Of a stretch of 64,000 nucleotides of DNA, positions 26,901 to 39,111 are shown in pieces. The translations under genes were made by a program, and so were the position numbers. How positions within the stretch are numbered: position 1 is the stretch's first letter; every line of letters starts with the position of its first letter. The notes beneath the pieces were generated by a model, which was given only the letters and a program-made list of their open reading frames with translations, searched no databases and was not told the DNA's origin. Origin of the DNA: Polyodon spathula (Eukaryota > Chordata > Actinopteri > Acipenseriformes > Polyodontidae); the NCBI RefSeq assembly GCF_017654505.1, contig NC_054548.1, positions 29,649,274 to 29,713,273 of the forward strand, written 5' to 3'.

Positions 26901-28682
26901 AAGGAAATTAATTTAGATTTGAATGTAACAATTTTATTGTGAAGGTTTTTCAACATTGCAGAAAAAGAATCCTGTGTGCCGGCAAAGTTTTTTTTTTTTT
27001 TTTTTTTTTTCATACAGAAACTGTATTCATCTTTACAATTTCACAAACAAAGCTTCACTCAGTCTGTATCTGATAAACGGCAGGAACGAGAGCTCAGCCA
27101 AAGCATGAATGAGGAAAGTATGTATAACAGGCCAGAAGCAAAGAGGGGTCACAGACTAGGGTATTTCCTTCAATACATTTTAATGAGTATGCTCACATTC
27201 CAAAAGCAGAAACAGACTGACTGTGTCTTAGGTGTAGCTGGGTTGCAGTTGTTCAATTAAGAATCACTTACACCATAAAATCTGGCACTTAAAGTGTTAT
27301 TAAGCATGTTTACTTACAGATATGTGGGCACTCCTGATGTTAAATGAAGGGGGAAAGGAGTAATCACCTTCATCCTTTTATATCTGTACTTGGTGATTTG
27401 CAAGAGGAAGAAATATGTAAATGCGTATATCACCTGCTAATTAAAGCAAATGAAGATTTATGGATGATATTTGACTGAATTAAACAAAATATATCTAAAA
27501 TATATTTTTATATAGACAGGGGGGCACCTCCAGATATACCCACAGTCCACAGAGCTCGTCCCAATTGAAGAAGTTGTGTTCCAGATATATCCACAAATGT
27601 GTGACTGGCACAGACTGGGTTTTGTAAATAAAGTAAGGAAAATGTGTTGTTTTTTATTTATTTATTTGTTAATTTGACAGTGATTAAAAACCAGAGAAAG
27701 GAAAGACAGGAAACAGAGTGCCATAAAGGAAAAAAGTATATTTAATATGTAGGATAACATTTCTGAGTGCAAGACTTTTTGTACTTTTTGTACAGAATAG
27801 TCATTCTATCTGCAGTACATAACCCAACCTCGCTTACTGGTGTTCTGTTATTCTAATGTGTTTCCTTTCACAGATCTTGCATGTCTCTTTTGAATGTACG
27901 TTTGTTCATGTGCTTGCTTTCACTCATGTCATGTGGTGTTCTCACTTGTATATGTCATTGTCTACTCTTGCTGCTTAGCCCCCAAGCTGGGGGTTCCTGC
28001 CATCTATGCCCAGTATTCCTGCTCCATTCCTGTTTTTCCAAGCTGGGGATCTGCAATCCCAAGCCAGGGTTCAGTGATCCCAAGCCAATCCACTGGTCCG
28101 AATCCACTGCCTATGATCTTTCATCAGTAAACCTTATAATCTTCAACTCTTGCATAAAATCAGTGTATCCTAATGTATTTCCAGGTTATAAATCTGTTCA
28201 ATAAACCATCTACTTCCAAATTGTTGTCCTGCTCTGTTTGAATTGAAATATCAGCATAAAGCCAACACATGCTCTTCTGGGTCATATTTTCAAAGCGTTA
28301 CCTCCAGTTTAATTAATTAACTCCTTATTTTGGAAAGGAGACAAAATCCTGCAAATGTTATGAAATGAGAAACAAACAGCTGTGGATTATATTTCTTGAC
28401 CATTTGGTTCTAGTTTTATTAAAGAAACAGACATTTTATCTATTTAAAAAAAAAAGTTGATTACAGGCTGGAGTAAACATTTTGAAAATATGGCCCTCTA
28501 TATCAGACTCCTGTTGCAAATGTGATGACAAAGTAGAATGATAGGTCTTTTAATCCCTTTTTTTCCCTTCCCAATGAGTTATTTATCCCATGTTTTCTCT
28601 TCCAGTTTTAAATGTAAGCTCCTGATTGCATGACTCGCCTCACACTCCACGCGATGAGTCACTGGGGACACACCTTAATACT

Positions 28683-28684
<2 letters not shown>
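23914..28684. other. gene desert
   Basis: Poly-T at 26987-27010; otherwise no repeat or gene recognised. A short segment at 27960-28110 has internal repetition (CCAAGC(T/C)GGGG phrases) but no supported product. Confidence 0.55.

Positions 28685-28760
<76 letters not shown>
28685..28760 (+). repeat. (TA)n microsatellite
   Basis: About 37 uninterrupted TA units. Confidence 0.98.
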
Positions 28761-28763
<3 letters not shown>

Positions 28764-29838
28764 TCAGTCCATTTTGTGTCTTTTCATTTCTGTGACTTTG
28801 CCCAGCTCTGACTTTTCACTCATGCAATATTTATAAGATCAATAAATAATATTTTCTGAGGTGTGAACAATATGAAAAATGTGGTGTTTTGTGTGAAATG
28901 TCACAGGCTACATCTAAAAATGCTATGTTAGTGTACAACAATTGATCTAAGTCTGTTTGTTAAGCACATTCTGTAGCCACTCTATTCCAAAAATTTATGC
29001 CACTCTATTCCTGGCATAAATTGTCTGATAGGGTTAAGATCAGCACTGTTTCACATTTTTAAAACATAGTTTTCATTGAGATGAAAATCAGACTCACAAC
29101 TTGTGTTTTTCATTGCCGAAAGCTACAATTAACCTTAACCATTTTATGTCTACTCACTTAAAATACATCTTTGTTGTTCTTGGACCTGAACTGAGGCAAA
29201 ATATAATGCAAACAAGCTTGAACCATGCCAAAATTCAGTGTTATAAATATGCTAAATCAATCAGAGCTCACTTTTTCTAAACACAACAAAAAATTCCAGT
29301 GTTCCAGGACATTTTTTTAAAAACTGTGGTATAAGCTTAGGGCGACAGTTTGATTAAAGGATGATTTAATTTCCAAATTAGAAACAGGAATCTGAGGGAT
29401 TGCTTAATAACAATAATTTGCTGCTTTCTTTCAGTTTCTCCTTAACCAGTCTAATTAGGGCCTGTTTCCCTGGTCTGATCAGACTGTAGTCTGCATCTGA
29501 CTGCAGCGTGCAGATACTGCTCCGAGGCAGGGACTTATGCTTGTGCAGTACATGGGAAAAATCTGGGAAGTGTCAGAGTCATGCAATTTTAATGTAACCA
29601 ATGCTGCTGTTCTATGTATCCATATGCATCTTTCAATCATTCTGTATAGTGTGGTCATTTTTGAGCTGCATGTATAAAGCTTTTAAATTGCATTCCCTGC
29701 CTCAAGATGGCTTCCCAAGTACCTGCATGGACCTCTCAAAACTACATTACTCTGTGAAACAAGCTGAACAAATTAATATGCAACAGCAAGAGATTACCTT
29801 TCAATCATGTGACTGGGTTATAGTGCAAGCTAATCAAA

Positions 29839-29842
<4 letters not shown>

Positions 29843-29932
<90 letters not shown>
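29843..29932 (+). repeat. compound (TA)n(CA)n microsatellite
   Basis: About 36 TA units continuing into 9 CA units. Confidence 0.98.
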
Positions 29933-29933
<1 letters not shown>

Positions 29934-32727
29934 CCCAAAAAAATCACACATCCATAAAATAAGACAAATCAAAAATACTATATACCAACACACGCATTAT
30001 CATAGGCTTCTGAAATGTGACAAGAATATTGTCATTTATTATGTTAGAGTTACAGACAGCAGCCGCTCGGGTTGCTAGGATATTGTCAACCTGGTATCAC
30101 CTGCAGCAGTGTCATCTCAACAGTCTATAGGTTTTAGGCATTTATTTTTTGTATTTTAGATACCATTAACATGTTTGTAAAATGTCTAAAATACCTGCAA
30201 CTGTAACTAATTTTAGAAAAAGCTAACCCGAATGTTATTCTCCTCCACTGATAAGGAGGCAGTATTTGAATGACAAGTTACCTCTATTGCAGTGAGCAGG
30301 TAAATCTTGATTCCTGCAGTCTTCTGAAAACAAGTCAGTGTTATTTCAAGCTGCACTTTGATGGCTGGAATTTTATTTCCAGAATGTAAATCAAAAATGC
30401 TCGAAGACTTCACTCAGGTAACGCGTTATCTTAACTTCAGTCAGCATGACTATCTTTTCAGCATGCAGGGCCAAAGGCTTTAACTCTGGGAATGTCCAGC
30501 AAAATGTAGAATGGCCAACAACCCTCTATGTAAAGTACCTGTTGGTGGATATATCTGGAGATTAAAACATGAAATATCTTGCATATATTCGCAAGTCTGT
30601 GAAATTCAAAATAGATGCAGGGAACTTGTTAATATCGCAAGGCTGCAGAAATTAATACATTTAAATGAGCCTAAACATGTAATTCATCATAACTCAGACT
30701 ATACCCAACTGATGCAGGTGTATTTCCGTACAAGGTGAGACAATAGCTCAGTATCCAAAAGCATAGAGAGGGCAACTATACTGAAGATGAGATTATAATA
30801 ATAGCTGACAAAAACGGATAAAACTGAAAATAAGAATACTTATGATAACAACAAATGTTATATTCATTGAAATACAGTATAGAAGACGTAAATGTGAAAC
30901 TGTGTTATTGACCACTTGGAGGAAAGAAATGATTGTGATCCCACAGGTTCCATACATGATGTCACAGTAATAGAAAGGTTCTAAAATCCCAAAGAATAGT
31001 TATCATGGGGCCTTTCAACCCATTGGGTTGTATTCATAAGTCAAAAATGTGTCAGTGCTGTATATAAATTGCAGCGCATGTTTTTAACGGTTTGCTAATG
31101 ATTACTGAATAAAGCCCCTTGTCGTTTATATTATGCAGTGGTTTATGGTGGATGAGCTCCAAGTGAAAAAAAAAGTTTTGTAAATTGGTCAGACCAAGAA
31201 TATTTCATAACCTGCATTACTATCGTTGTTTCCTTCTTGTAATTCTGGACCGTATGGTTTGCACCAGGGAGTACATGCATAGAACCAAGATGGCTAGAAA
31301 AGACATGATATTGTTTTCATCTAAATGCTTCCCATTGCCAAATATCCCAGTATTAGTCCCCAGGGACTCTGAAAGAAAGAAGAGAGAAGAATTAAAGCCC
31401 TAATGCGTGCATTGCTTCGATCTTGTTCAAATGAATGGTATAGTTGTCTTTTTCTTGATAGCTTTAAGCCAGTTATCCAGGGCATGTCTCCTTGACAAAT
31501 GGGAAAATCTACACAACATGAGAAGGAAACTAAAGCACCTAAGGAATGTGTAGCCCCTGAGGTCTGCAGTGAATGCTGGCTTTGCTTTCTGGCAGGGCTC
31601 AGTAGCTCTGCCATATGAACTTTGCTGCTTAGGTTCATCACAAAGCTTTCCAAAAATCTTGAGAAGACAGGCTTTCCTGTCTTCTGTAGACTGTATTCCA
31701 GAAATAAATTAAAAATATGTTATCAACTAGACTGTTTCTTGGCAGAATATTTTGGAATTAAAATGTAAGAGAGAAAAAAAAACAAAAAACATTTTGTTGA
31801 GTTAATCTAAGGAAGGAAGCTTCTCTACATGAATTCACTAGAGACCAACATTTTTAAAGAATGATTGCAAAACCATATGTCCCACAGCCCTATGAGCGTG
31901 AATATTTCCAGTATGTCAGGTAGGGAAATGTTTCCAACAACAGATGCTTCACATATAGGGGTAGATGTAAGGATACGCACAAAGTGATTTGCTGGTGCAA
32001 AACCCCCATAATGCAGCCATAAATCGTGTTTAGAAGCCATGAAGTCTGATTTTAGCGTATGTAAAGAATGATGTTCAACAGGCATTTTGCACATGCTATC
32101 ATTACTCCATTAAAATTATATTGAAATGCATTCAAATGAAGAAAAGAGCATGGAATTGGGCGGGATGTGGATACTAAGCCGGCGCAAATATTATAATGTG
32201 ATGTAAGGATTTTGCCTTGCACTAAGGTAATTACTGACCTTCCAAGAACTTTACACCTCTTCTTACAAGGTGCAAACCATTGTAGAAGCAAGTAACTAAG
32301 AGCTGTATAAAAGCATACACCTGCAGAGACCTATCATTGGCTTAAGGATGGCTGCTGTGGTACACTTCCTGATGCAGCGACACTTGGCTCTTAATGAGGA
32401 GAGGCCGGAACACTTTTGGAGGAGAAGGGCAAGATGAAGAGACCCTGCATATTCAATCCCAGGGTTTGGGGTGCTGGAGGATGCCGTGCTAAAGCATTAT
32501 TGTGTCACTCCGCAGGTCCTGAGTATTTATTTTTTACTACTTTCCTTTTGGTCGGTGTCGAAACATATAATTTCTATGTAGTGAGAATTTTAAAAAATGT
32601 CAATTAATAACAAATGTTTTGACTAAAAGTTCCCAATGTCTTTAATTAAGAATGAGAAACCTTTAGAAATACCCTAAGCATTGCAGCCAATATGATTGAG
32701 TTGAAGAGGAATGTCCTTGTGAGGCTG

Positions 32728-32749
32728 TATATATATATATATATATATA
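32728..32749 (+). repeat. (TA)n microsatellite
   Basis: Eleven TA units. Confidence 0.95.
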
Positions 32750-33907
32750 AACTTGAATTTGATAAACCATAAGAATGAGGTTATGTGAATCTTCATTAGT
32801 AGAATCACCCGGTGGGCTCATGGCATTCGAAGGACCATATTGCAGTAAATGTTTTTGGCTGGTTTTTTTGTTTGTTTTTTTCCCATTGATTTTATTATTA
32901 TTACAGATCCCTTGTGTGGTGTTTTTTTATCAAGTAACTTTTTTATTTCAGTCATGTAGATAGCCGTAAACAACCCAATTAGCCCTCTTCTGTGGCATGC
33001 GGTTTATTTGTCAATCCTCAATAGTGGAATAACTACAGTATACTACTAATGTTCATGGTGCATCAACTATATATAAGAAAGCGTGCACATGTTATGCAAA
33101 TGTTATTGCAATATCGACTGTGGTGTAAGTGTACGTTTAGGTATACCCCTGTAGGTTAAAGACAAACTATTCATTAGTGCAAATTTGGTATTAATTAGCA
33201 TCTTGGGTTATTTGACAAACAGATTCTATCTTGGCTCAAAGAGGGATTATATAAGTTTCCTTGCAGATCTGCTTGACCTTACATTATAAGTGTAAATAAC
33301 CTGCCTAATTAACCAAACACTCTCCAGTCAACTATTATGGTTTGAAAAAGTTCCCCAGTCCACATTATCAAAGAACTTGAGAACATTTATTGAACCATGA
33401 TTACAGAGGGCATGGTGTTTTCTTCCTCTCGCTCAGTTCCCTGGTGGTCATTTTTAGTTGACTGTATGCTGATGTGTTTTTTTCCTATAATCAAGCACAG
33501 TCAATTTAGTGATTTTTTTTCCCATATATATTTAAAAGAAATGGCAATACACAGAATGAAAGGGCTTCCTCTTCTATCTAACAGATGTAATCTTTCCTAC
33601 ACAAACAGTAACAAGTCTATGCAGGGCAACAGTTTCAAATGTTAAAGGGATATTTATAGTTTTCATTTCCAAAGAAATTTTAAGTCATGTAACTTATTTG
33701 TATTTTGTTAATTTCTATTAATGATTCATGTAGTTGTAACAAAGGGTGAAGGAGTGGCTGTTCAAGTTCAGTGACACTCGAACAATTTTTAAAATGGGGG
33801 TGCTAAAAGCCACTGAACAAATCTGTAACCCCTGTATATGCAAAGCCATGCAAAGCCAACAAAAAGTTATTTGAGGTACCCCACACTCAGGTACTCTTAA
33901 TTTGGTG

Positions 33908-33911
<4 letters not shown>

Positions 33912-33978
<67 letters not shown>
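33912..33978 (+). repeat. (TA)n microsatellite at the Penelope fragment end
   Basis: About 33 TA units directly beside the terminal part of the antisense Penelope-like fragment. Confidence 0.97.
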
Positions 33979-33979
<1 letters not shown>

Positions 33980-33981
<2 letters not shown>

Positions 33982-34480
33982 CCAGCTGCCCAACGTTTTG
34001 ATATGTTGTACATATCTTTCTCAAGGGAGTGTGTGAATCAAAACAAACACTGGAGGTATTTATAGGTGTTGTATAATTGTTATTGTTTATATTCAAATTC
34101 GTGATTTATTCTTATGTAATGATGTTCTATATATTGTGGCATCATTTTTACTTATATCTTTAAATCTGTATTAATTCTAATTAACATAATTTTATATAAA
34201 CTTATATTTATATTATAATGCAATGCTGGCTCTGAGGATCACCCTTGATTTGGCTTCCCCAGTGCATCAGCATGCTCAGCTTTTGAATGAATTGAATGAA
34301 GTGCTGTACTATTGGTTCATTCATTTTTTTTATTTTTATTTCTAATTAATTAAAGGTGGTTCTGAATTATTTCATGCAAAGTTGTTCCAGTCTCTCCAAT
34401 ATATATTATTTCATCACATTTTTCACAGGCTATACACACCATTGGTGATCCGTATCCCACTTCCAATAAAAACAGCACCA
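33980..34480 (-). mobile_element. Penelope-like retroelement fragment
   Basis: Read on the minus strand from about 34445, the frame VCIACEKCDEIYIGETGTTL continues to HEIIQNHL before a stop. The C-x-x-C followed by YIGET and HL is the pattern of the GIY-YIG endonuclease at the C-terminus of Penelope-like proteins. Downstream on that strand, near 34035-33983, a segment with CCTTGAGAAAG and CAAAACGTTGG resembles the Penelope terminal region. The RT part is not recognisable, so this is a 5'-truncated remnant. It abuts a (TA)n array at 33912-33978. Confidence 0.62.
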
Positions 34481-34814
34481 ACATTAGTTAGCTCAGGGGG
34501 AAATCTGGCACCAATAGTACAGCAGGTCTTAGCAACTCGCTGCAGCACCACTAGATCTGACTTGCTCAACAGACCGGGCCCCTTAAATTGCTATACTTTT
34601 GTCTACGTTTTCATAAGCCAATCCTACCATGCTCTCTAGTTACAGAGGCTGGTCAACAACATTTTTTCCCCTCCCCTAACCAGTGGCAACACTAGCACAC
34701 ACCCCAGGCTACCTAATTTACAAATCTAGAATAAGAATATATATCCTCTTTATTAATCTGTGCTATCTCCTCTGATTCAGTCACTCTGAAATCATGCTGT
34801 GGATTCAATAAAAA

Positions 34815-35010
34815 GAGAGAAACAGATCACATATCAAAGCAGTCTATCCTTTTTATCTAAAATGATTTGCACATTAAAACATTTAATAAACCGAGTTTAG
34901 AAGAATCCCTGGCATGAAACCCCTAATGGTACCATCAGCAAGTTAAAAATCGCGTCCCATACCTTCAACAAAAAGGGCAGAAACAGGTCACATATCAAAG
35001 CAGTCTATTC
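34815..35010 (+). repeat. short direct repeat about 160 bases apart
   Basis: The string CACATATCAAAGCAGTCTAT occurs at about 34828 and again at about 34989, each preceded by AGAAACAG(A/G)T. It could be a local duplication or part of an unrecognised element. Confidence 0.7.
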
Positions 35011-35274
35011 CCCAGTCCCGACACTGACCACTTTTAAACCTTCCGGGAGGAAACTGAGAATGAACGAGGGGCGTTTTGACTGGGACAGCTCCCAATCACC
35101 ACAGGTGGAGGTTACATCACAACAGCCTTGACATTTAGTAGCAGTTACCATCCACAACAATAAGGAAAAAAAAAACAGCACAGTGCTCACAATAAAAATA
35201 AAAGTATAACTTCGGTCCATTGACTGAAGGGTGTCCCACAGGGGCCCACATTGTTTTAGCAAAAAGGCTGGAAG

Positions 35275-35360
35275 GCATGGGTTGTGATGGATCTTGTCAC
35301 TTCTTGGTGTGTTGTTAGGCAACCAACCAAGAAGTGACAATATCCAGCACAAACCCATGC
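35275..35360. repeat. foldback, 34-35 base arms
   Basis: Left arm 35275-35308 and right arm 35326-35360. A perfect 15-bp core stem TTGTCACTTCTTGGT pairs with ACCAAGAAGTGACAA. The outer part (GCATGGGTTGTGATGGAT against its counterpart) pairs with a few mismatches. The 17-base spacer includes TTGTTAGGCAACC, which can itself pair. Confidence 0.8.
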
Positions 35361-35596
35361 CCTCAAGTGCCTTATTGATTTTATAAAACAGTTTTATAAA
35401 TATCTTATAAAAAAGGAGAAATTTATTGTTTCTAAAGTTGTATTAACATTTTGAGGTATAACATTTTGAGGTACACAGTGAAGATGGCAAAATTAAGGTT
35501 TGGAAGGCTTTGTTAGTACTCAAATCCTAGCACTGGCTTCCTGTCAGTTATTCTTACCACCAGCAGGTGAATCCTTGAAATTATTTGATTACACCG

Positions 35597-36328
35597 TGTA
35601 ACAATTTTTTTTTTGGTTCCTGGGTAGTAAGTGTTATTTCCTAATTGCTTTTGCCTCAAAAGTATAGAAAATGGCTATTATTCCCCACAAATGAATTCCC
35701 CAAGAAACTCACTAGTAAGGAGAAAGCGGCTTGGAACAGCTTTGTCGCAGTGGTTCGGGGCTTCCTGGGCAATCACAAGGCCGAAAACTATGTGGAGCTG
35801 GTTGAGACTCTGGTGAAGAACTACGGCACAATGGGCTGTAGGATGTCCTTCAAAGTCCATATCCTTGATGCTCATCTTGATAAATTCAAGGAGAACATGG
35901 GAGCGTACTCGGAGGAGCAAGGCGAGCTCTTCAACCAGGATATACTGAACTTTGAACGCCCCTACCAAGGACAGTATAACAAGAACATGATGGGAGACTA
36001 CATTTGGGGGCTGATTCGTGAAAGTGATTTAAAGTATAATCATAAATCTCGAAAATCTACTCACTTCTAAATCTTTTGTAGTAATTTTTGTATCACTTTA
36101 GTATAAATACATGTTCATTTGGATTCATATGTTGTTTTTTTCTGACTTTATGTGAATGAAAAGACACAAATTCACTCGTTTTCTCATTGGAAATAGGTAA
36201 ATTTCAAAATATCACTGTCCTGGTCAAAAAAGCAAAGTTTGTGGGGAATAATAGCCATTTTCTATACTTTTGAGGCATAAGCAATTAGGAAATAACACTT
36301 ACTACCCAGGAACAAAAATTCTGTCACA
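35597..36328 (+). mobile_element. compact inverted-repeat element of unassigned class
   Basis: Two arms of about 92 bases (35597-35691 and 36238-36328) are almost perfect reverse complements; past the outer T-rich part, the inner 78 or so bases differ by about one base. Arms start TGTAACA/TGTGACA and include GTTCCTGGGTAGTAAGTG. They enclose about 546 bases, nearly all occupied by one open frame. No clear target-site duplication is visible outside the arms, so the exact boundary could be a few bases off. The structure resembles a small DNA transposon carrying only part of a protein. Confidence 0.75.
35645..36070 (+). CDS. hypothetical protein inside the inverted-repeat element
   Basis: 141 residues, no stops. 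The first 16 residues are encoded by the left inverted repeat, so the start at 35645 is uncertain and the conserved-looking part begins at about residue 17 (NEFPKKLTSKEKAAWNSF). Visible blocks: FLGNHKAENYVELVETLVKN at about 40-59, MGCRMSFKVHILDAHLDKFK at about 63-82, YSEEQGELFNQDI near 88-100, then YQGQYNKNMMGDYIWGLIRE and a basic C-terminus. I recall similar SEEQGE-containing uncharacterised proteins in predicted proteomes of many animals, but cannot confirm this here. It may be the C-terminal piece of a larger transposase-like protein. No function is assigned. Confidence 0.6.
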   Translation: MLLPQKYRKWLLFPTNEFPKKLTSKEKAAWNSFVAVVRGFLGNHKAENYVELVETLVKNYGTMGCRMSFKVHILDAHLDKFKENMGAYSEEQGELFNQDILNFERPYQGQYNKNMMGDYIWGLIRESDLKYNHKSRKSTHF

Positions 36329-36412
36329 GATAATTATCTGTACCCCTCATCTATGGAATTCAATCCCATTTCAGATCATTACAATAAAACGGTTTTCTGA
36401 TGAATGTGTTTC

Positions 36413-36545
36413 ATTCCCTTTCAATTGAATGACAGCCATTACCGAATGGGAAAGAGCCCTCTCTGACCATCAATCATTGAGCATATATATAAAAGCTGCC
36501 CTATCAGGGCCATGCTATGAGGGGGAAGTCCCTCCACCTCCTGTC
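36413..36545 (+). repeat. DIRS left inverted terminal repeat
   Basis: Includes CCTTTCAATTGAATGACAGC and GAATGGGAAAGAGCCCTCTC, followed by a TATATATAAAAG box and AGGGGGAAGTCCCTCCACCT. It matches, in reverse complement, 43430-43560. The TATATAAAAG box near 36484-36495 may be its promoter. Confidence 0.88.
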
Positions 36546-36969
36546 TCTCTCTCACTCCACTGAGACAGGTCACACATTGCTTTGTGCTTTCTTGTACCGA
36601 AGTTGGCTGATTTGTTGGTTTCGACCCCCAAATTTATTTCATCCATGGTAAAATCACGCTCTCGAGCATTATTAAGAGTGGTCTCGCCTGATTCTCATGT
36701 CAGTTTACTGACTAGAGCTGGTTTCGACCCCTCTTACGAGATTGGCGAGCGGCCATTACCCTTTTTCACTGCACAAGGCCTCCTGTAGTTTGATATACCG
36801 TGTTGGGAGCTGTTGTGGTGCTGCAAGGAGACTCCATGGGCTCGTGGCGCCATCCTCTATGCTGATTTAATCAGTCACAGCAACCAGAGAGAAAAAAAAA
36901 CAAAAAAAAAATAAATCAGTGCCCCTCTCAAGCCTCGGGCTCTCCTAGCACGGCTGCGCTTGCTCTCGG

Positions 36970-37400
36970 CAACTACGTTGACTGAGTCGGCTGCATACCC
37001 CAGTATCGACATCTGTTTTCCCACCGACTTTTGATTGACTCGGCACCGTTGTAAATCTTTGGCGCCACCTACAGCCCGGCACCAACCGTGCCTACCATCG
37101 GCACCGACCTTTGAACAGATCCACTCGGCACCGACTTCTCGGCACTGACCGCGCTCTTCTCGATGCCGATCCCGGCACCGATTATTCGGCACTGGTGAAT
37201 AGCCTCGGGGCCATCTGCAGTCTGGCACCGAACGCACTACACATCGGCACCAATCTCAGTGCCGATTGACTCAGCACCGACCACTCGGCACCGACAGCAC
37301 TCTCCTTGACACCCATCCCAGCACCGAGTGATTCGGCACCGGTGAATTGTTTTAAAGCATCTACAGCCTGGCACCGATCGCACTACTATCGGCACTGAGC
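36970..37400 (+). repeat. degenerate CGGCACCGA-type repeats in the DIRS 5' region
   Basis: The motif CGGCACCGA and close variants (CGGCACTGA, CAGCACCGA) occur more than a dozen times. A higher-order period of about 146-150 bases is visible: CCCGGCACCGATTATTCGGC near 37171 recurs as CCCAGCACCGAGTGATTCGG near 37317. The stretch is much richer in GC and CpG than its surroundings. Confidence 0.75.
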
Positions 37401-37558
37401 GCAGCAGCTTCGCCTGCGAAGCCATATTGGTACAGTCGACTGGGTCCTCTGCTGGGTTCACCAGTATGACCAGTGCACCGCGAAGCTGCCCAGACATGAT
37501 GAGCACCAGTCCTGCGCCAGATGCTTAGGGTCAGAAAATGTAGCCAAGGCACTGGCAG

Positions 37559-38920
37559 GTGAGCTGGACTGCTCTCTGTGTAGGAAGTTCTCTAGAAGAA
37601 CTAAGCACCAGAGAGCAGTCCTATCTCCACCAGAGTCATGGGAGAATGAGGTCCGTGGTCCAAGGGCCTCCGCAGAGGTCCTCTAGGCCCTCCCCCTGCT
37701 ACAGTGACCAGGGAGCTCTCCCGCATACCTGGGTCACCCTCCCCTTCCCCACCACCGGTACAGAGGCACAGACACCTCTCAGGGGAGGTGAGATGGTCAG
37801 CACAGAGGCGGTACTGCTCAAGGGAACGCTCACCAGGGGACAGGTGGTCGCCGCGCAGGCGCAGACGATCCCTGTCAGAGTCGCCTTGAAGGCACTCAAG
37901 CTCGGCCGAGCGGCGCTTTGCGGAGCTAGTAGAGACTGTAAAGGCTCAGCAGACCATGCTAGAGACCCTACTAAAATCACAGGGCAGACTGCCCCCTACC
38001 ACCGGGCAGTCCCAGCCCCAACAGTCTCGTTCCCCATCCCCACTACCTAGACCTCCTAGCCCAGGCAAGCTGTCCTTCATGGCATCCAGATCGGACGTCT
38101 CAGACCCAGCCACTTGCATCGGGCAGGCCTTGCCGCATGTGTCACAGAGGGAAGAGTTCCGGGCACTAATGCAGCGTGCAGCTGCAGCCACGGACGCTTC
38201 CTACAGCAGAAAGGTCAAAACATACCCTCCCTTTATGCCAGGACTTCCTGGAACTGGTGCGCTCCTCCTGGAGCAACCCAGCATCTGCACCCTCAGCCTC
38301 CAGAACAGCAGAGTCTCTACTGCACACTGCAGGAGCCCAAGAAGCGGGCCTAGGCATATTCCCCACTATCAGGGACATTGTCACAGTTTTGGTGTAAGGT
38401 TCCACCTTCAACAAGAGGGAAAAGGATCCAACCTGTCCGTCCAAGCCTTGCAGGACAACGGATGCGACGCTTAGGAAGGCGTACGCATCGGCTGTCAGTC
38501 CGAGCAGCAAATGCCGTGGCTATACTGGTGCTCTACCAAAACCAGTTAGAAGAGAGGCTGCAGGAAAGGGCTACAGAAGCAGACACAGGGGAGATCCCGG
38601 CGGTAGCAAAGGCGATGACTGACCTAATGGGGGAGTTAGGCCAGGCATCAGGGAGGTTGCTGGAGGCGATGGTGGCCGCACACCGGCATTTGTAGCTGAA
38701 GCAAGCCAAGGTCGTGGAGACCGAGACGGTGGCATTACTGGATGCCCCTATTACACCAGGGCAGACATTTGGGGTGACCACTGATGTGAGCCTTGAGAGG
38801 CTCAAGGCCACGGAGGTCGCCTCTATGTTTTCGCACATTCCAGCTTATCATCAGCGCCCAAGGTGGCATTCACAGCCTGCTGGTGTAAAAAGGTCTGAAC
38901 ACCGCCCTCCACCCTAGAGT
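37559..38920 (+). pseudogene. DIRS gag-like ORF1, frameshifted
   Basis: Fragments in shifting frames: an Arg/Ser/Pro-rich segment (SPSPSPPPVQRHRH), a short helical segment (AELVETVKAQQTMLETLLKS), then LVRSSWSNPASAPSASRTAE, GLGIFPTIRDIV, and ALLDAPITPGQTFG. The last blocks resemble the DIRS gag-like region from which the C-terminal part of vertebrate LAP2-alpha is thought to derive. At least three frame changes and several stops are needed to read through, so no product is expected. The true start is not identified; the frame may begin further upstream. Confidence 0.72.
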
Positions 38921-39111
38921 AGACAAGCAGCAGAGGCAGAGCCAGCGGCAAGGGACCATCGCAGGCCAGGGGTAACCGGTTCTCCAGCTGAAGACTGAGG
39001 CCGGGGCCTAAGAAAGACCTGCCCCCTTCCAAGCCCAAGGGAGACCGCCCCTGAGGGGCCTCGGCTGCCACCAAACCCCCCCACAACCGGACTGACCAAT
39101 GGCAACAACCC

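Larger units (their letters stand above)
28761..33911. other. gene desert
   Basis: Only microsatellites recognised. About 29440-29560 (TTTCCCTGGTCTGATCAGAC region) is complex and could be conserved noncoding DNA. Confidence 0.55.

Noticed and set aside
27960..28110. Possible tandem coding repeat (CCAAGC-type phrases)
   Set aside because: Units are few and irregular, and the frame carrying them has no support.
36582..36788. Open frame right after the DIRS left repeat
   Set aside because: It lies in the element leader, lacks gag-like blocks, and is not in a frame that continues into them.
37559..38474. Several overlapping open frames taken as separate genes
   Set aside because: They are pieces of one decayed DIRS gag-like region seen in different frames.
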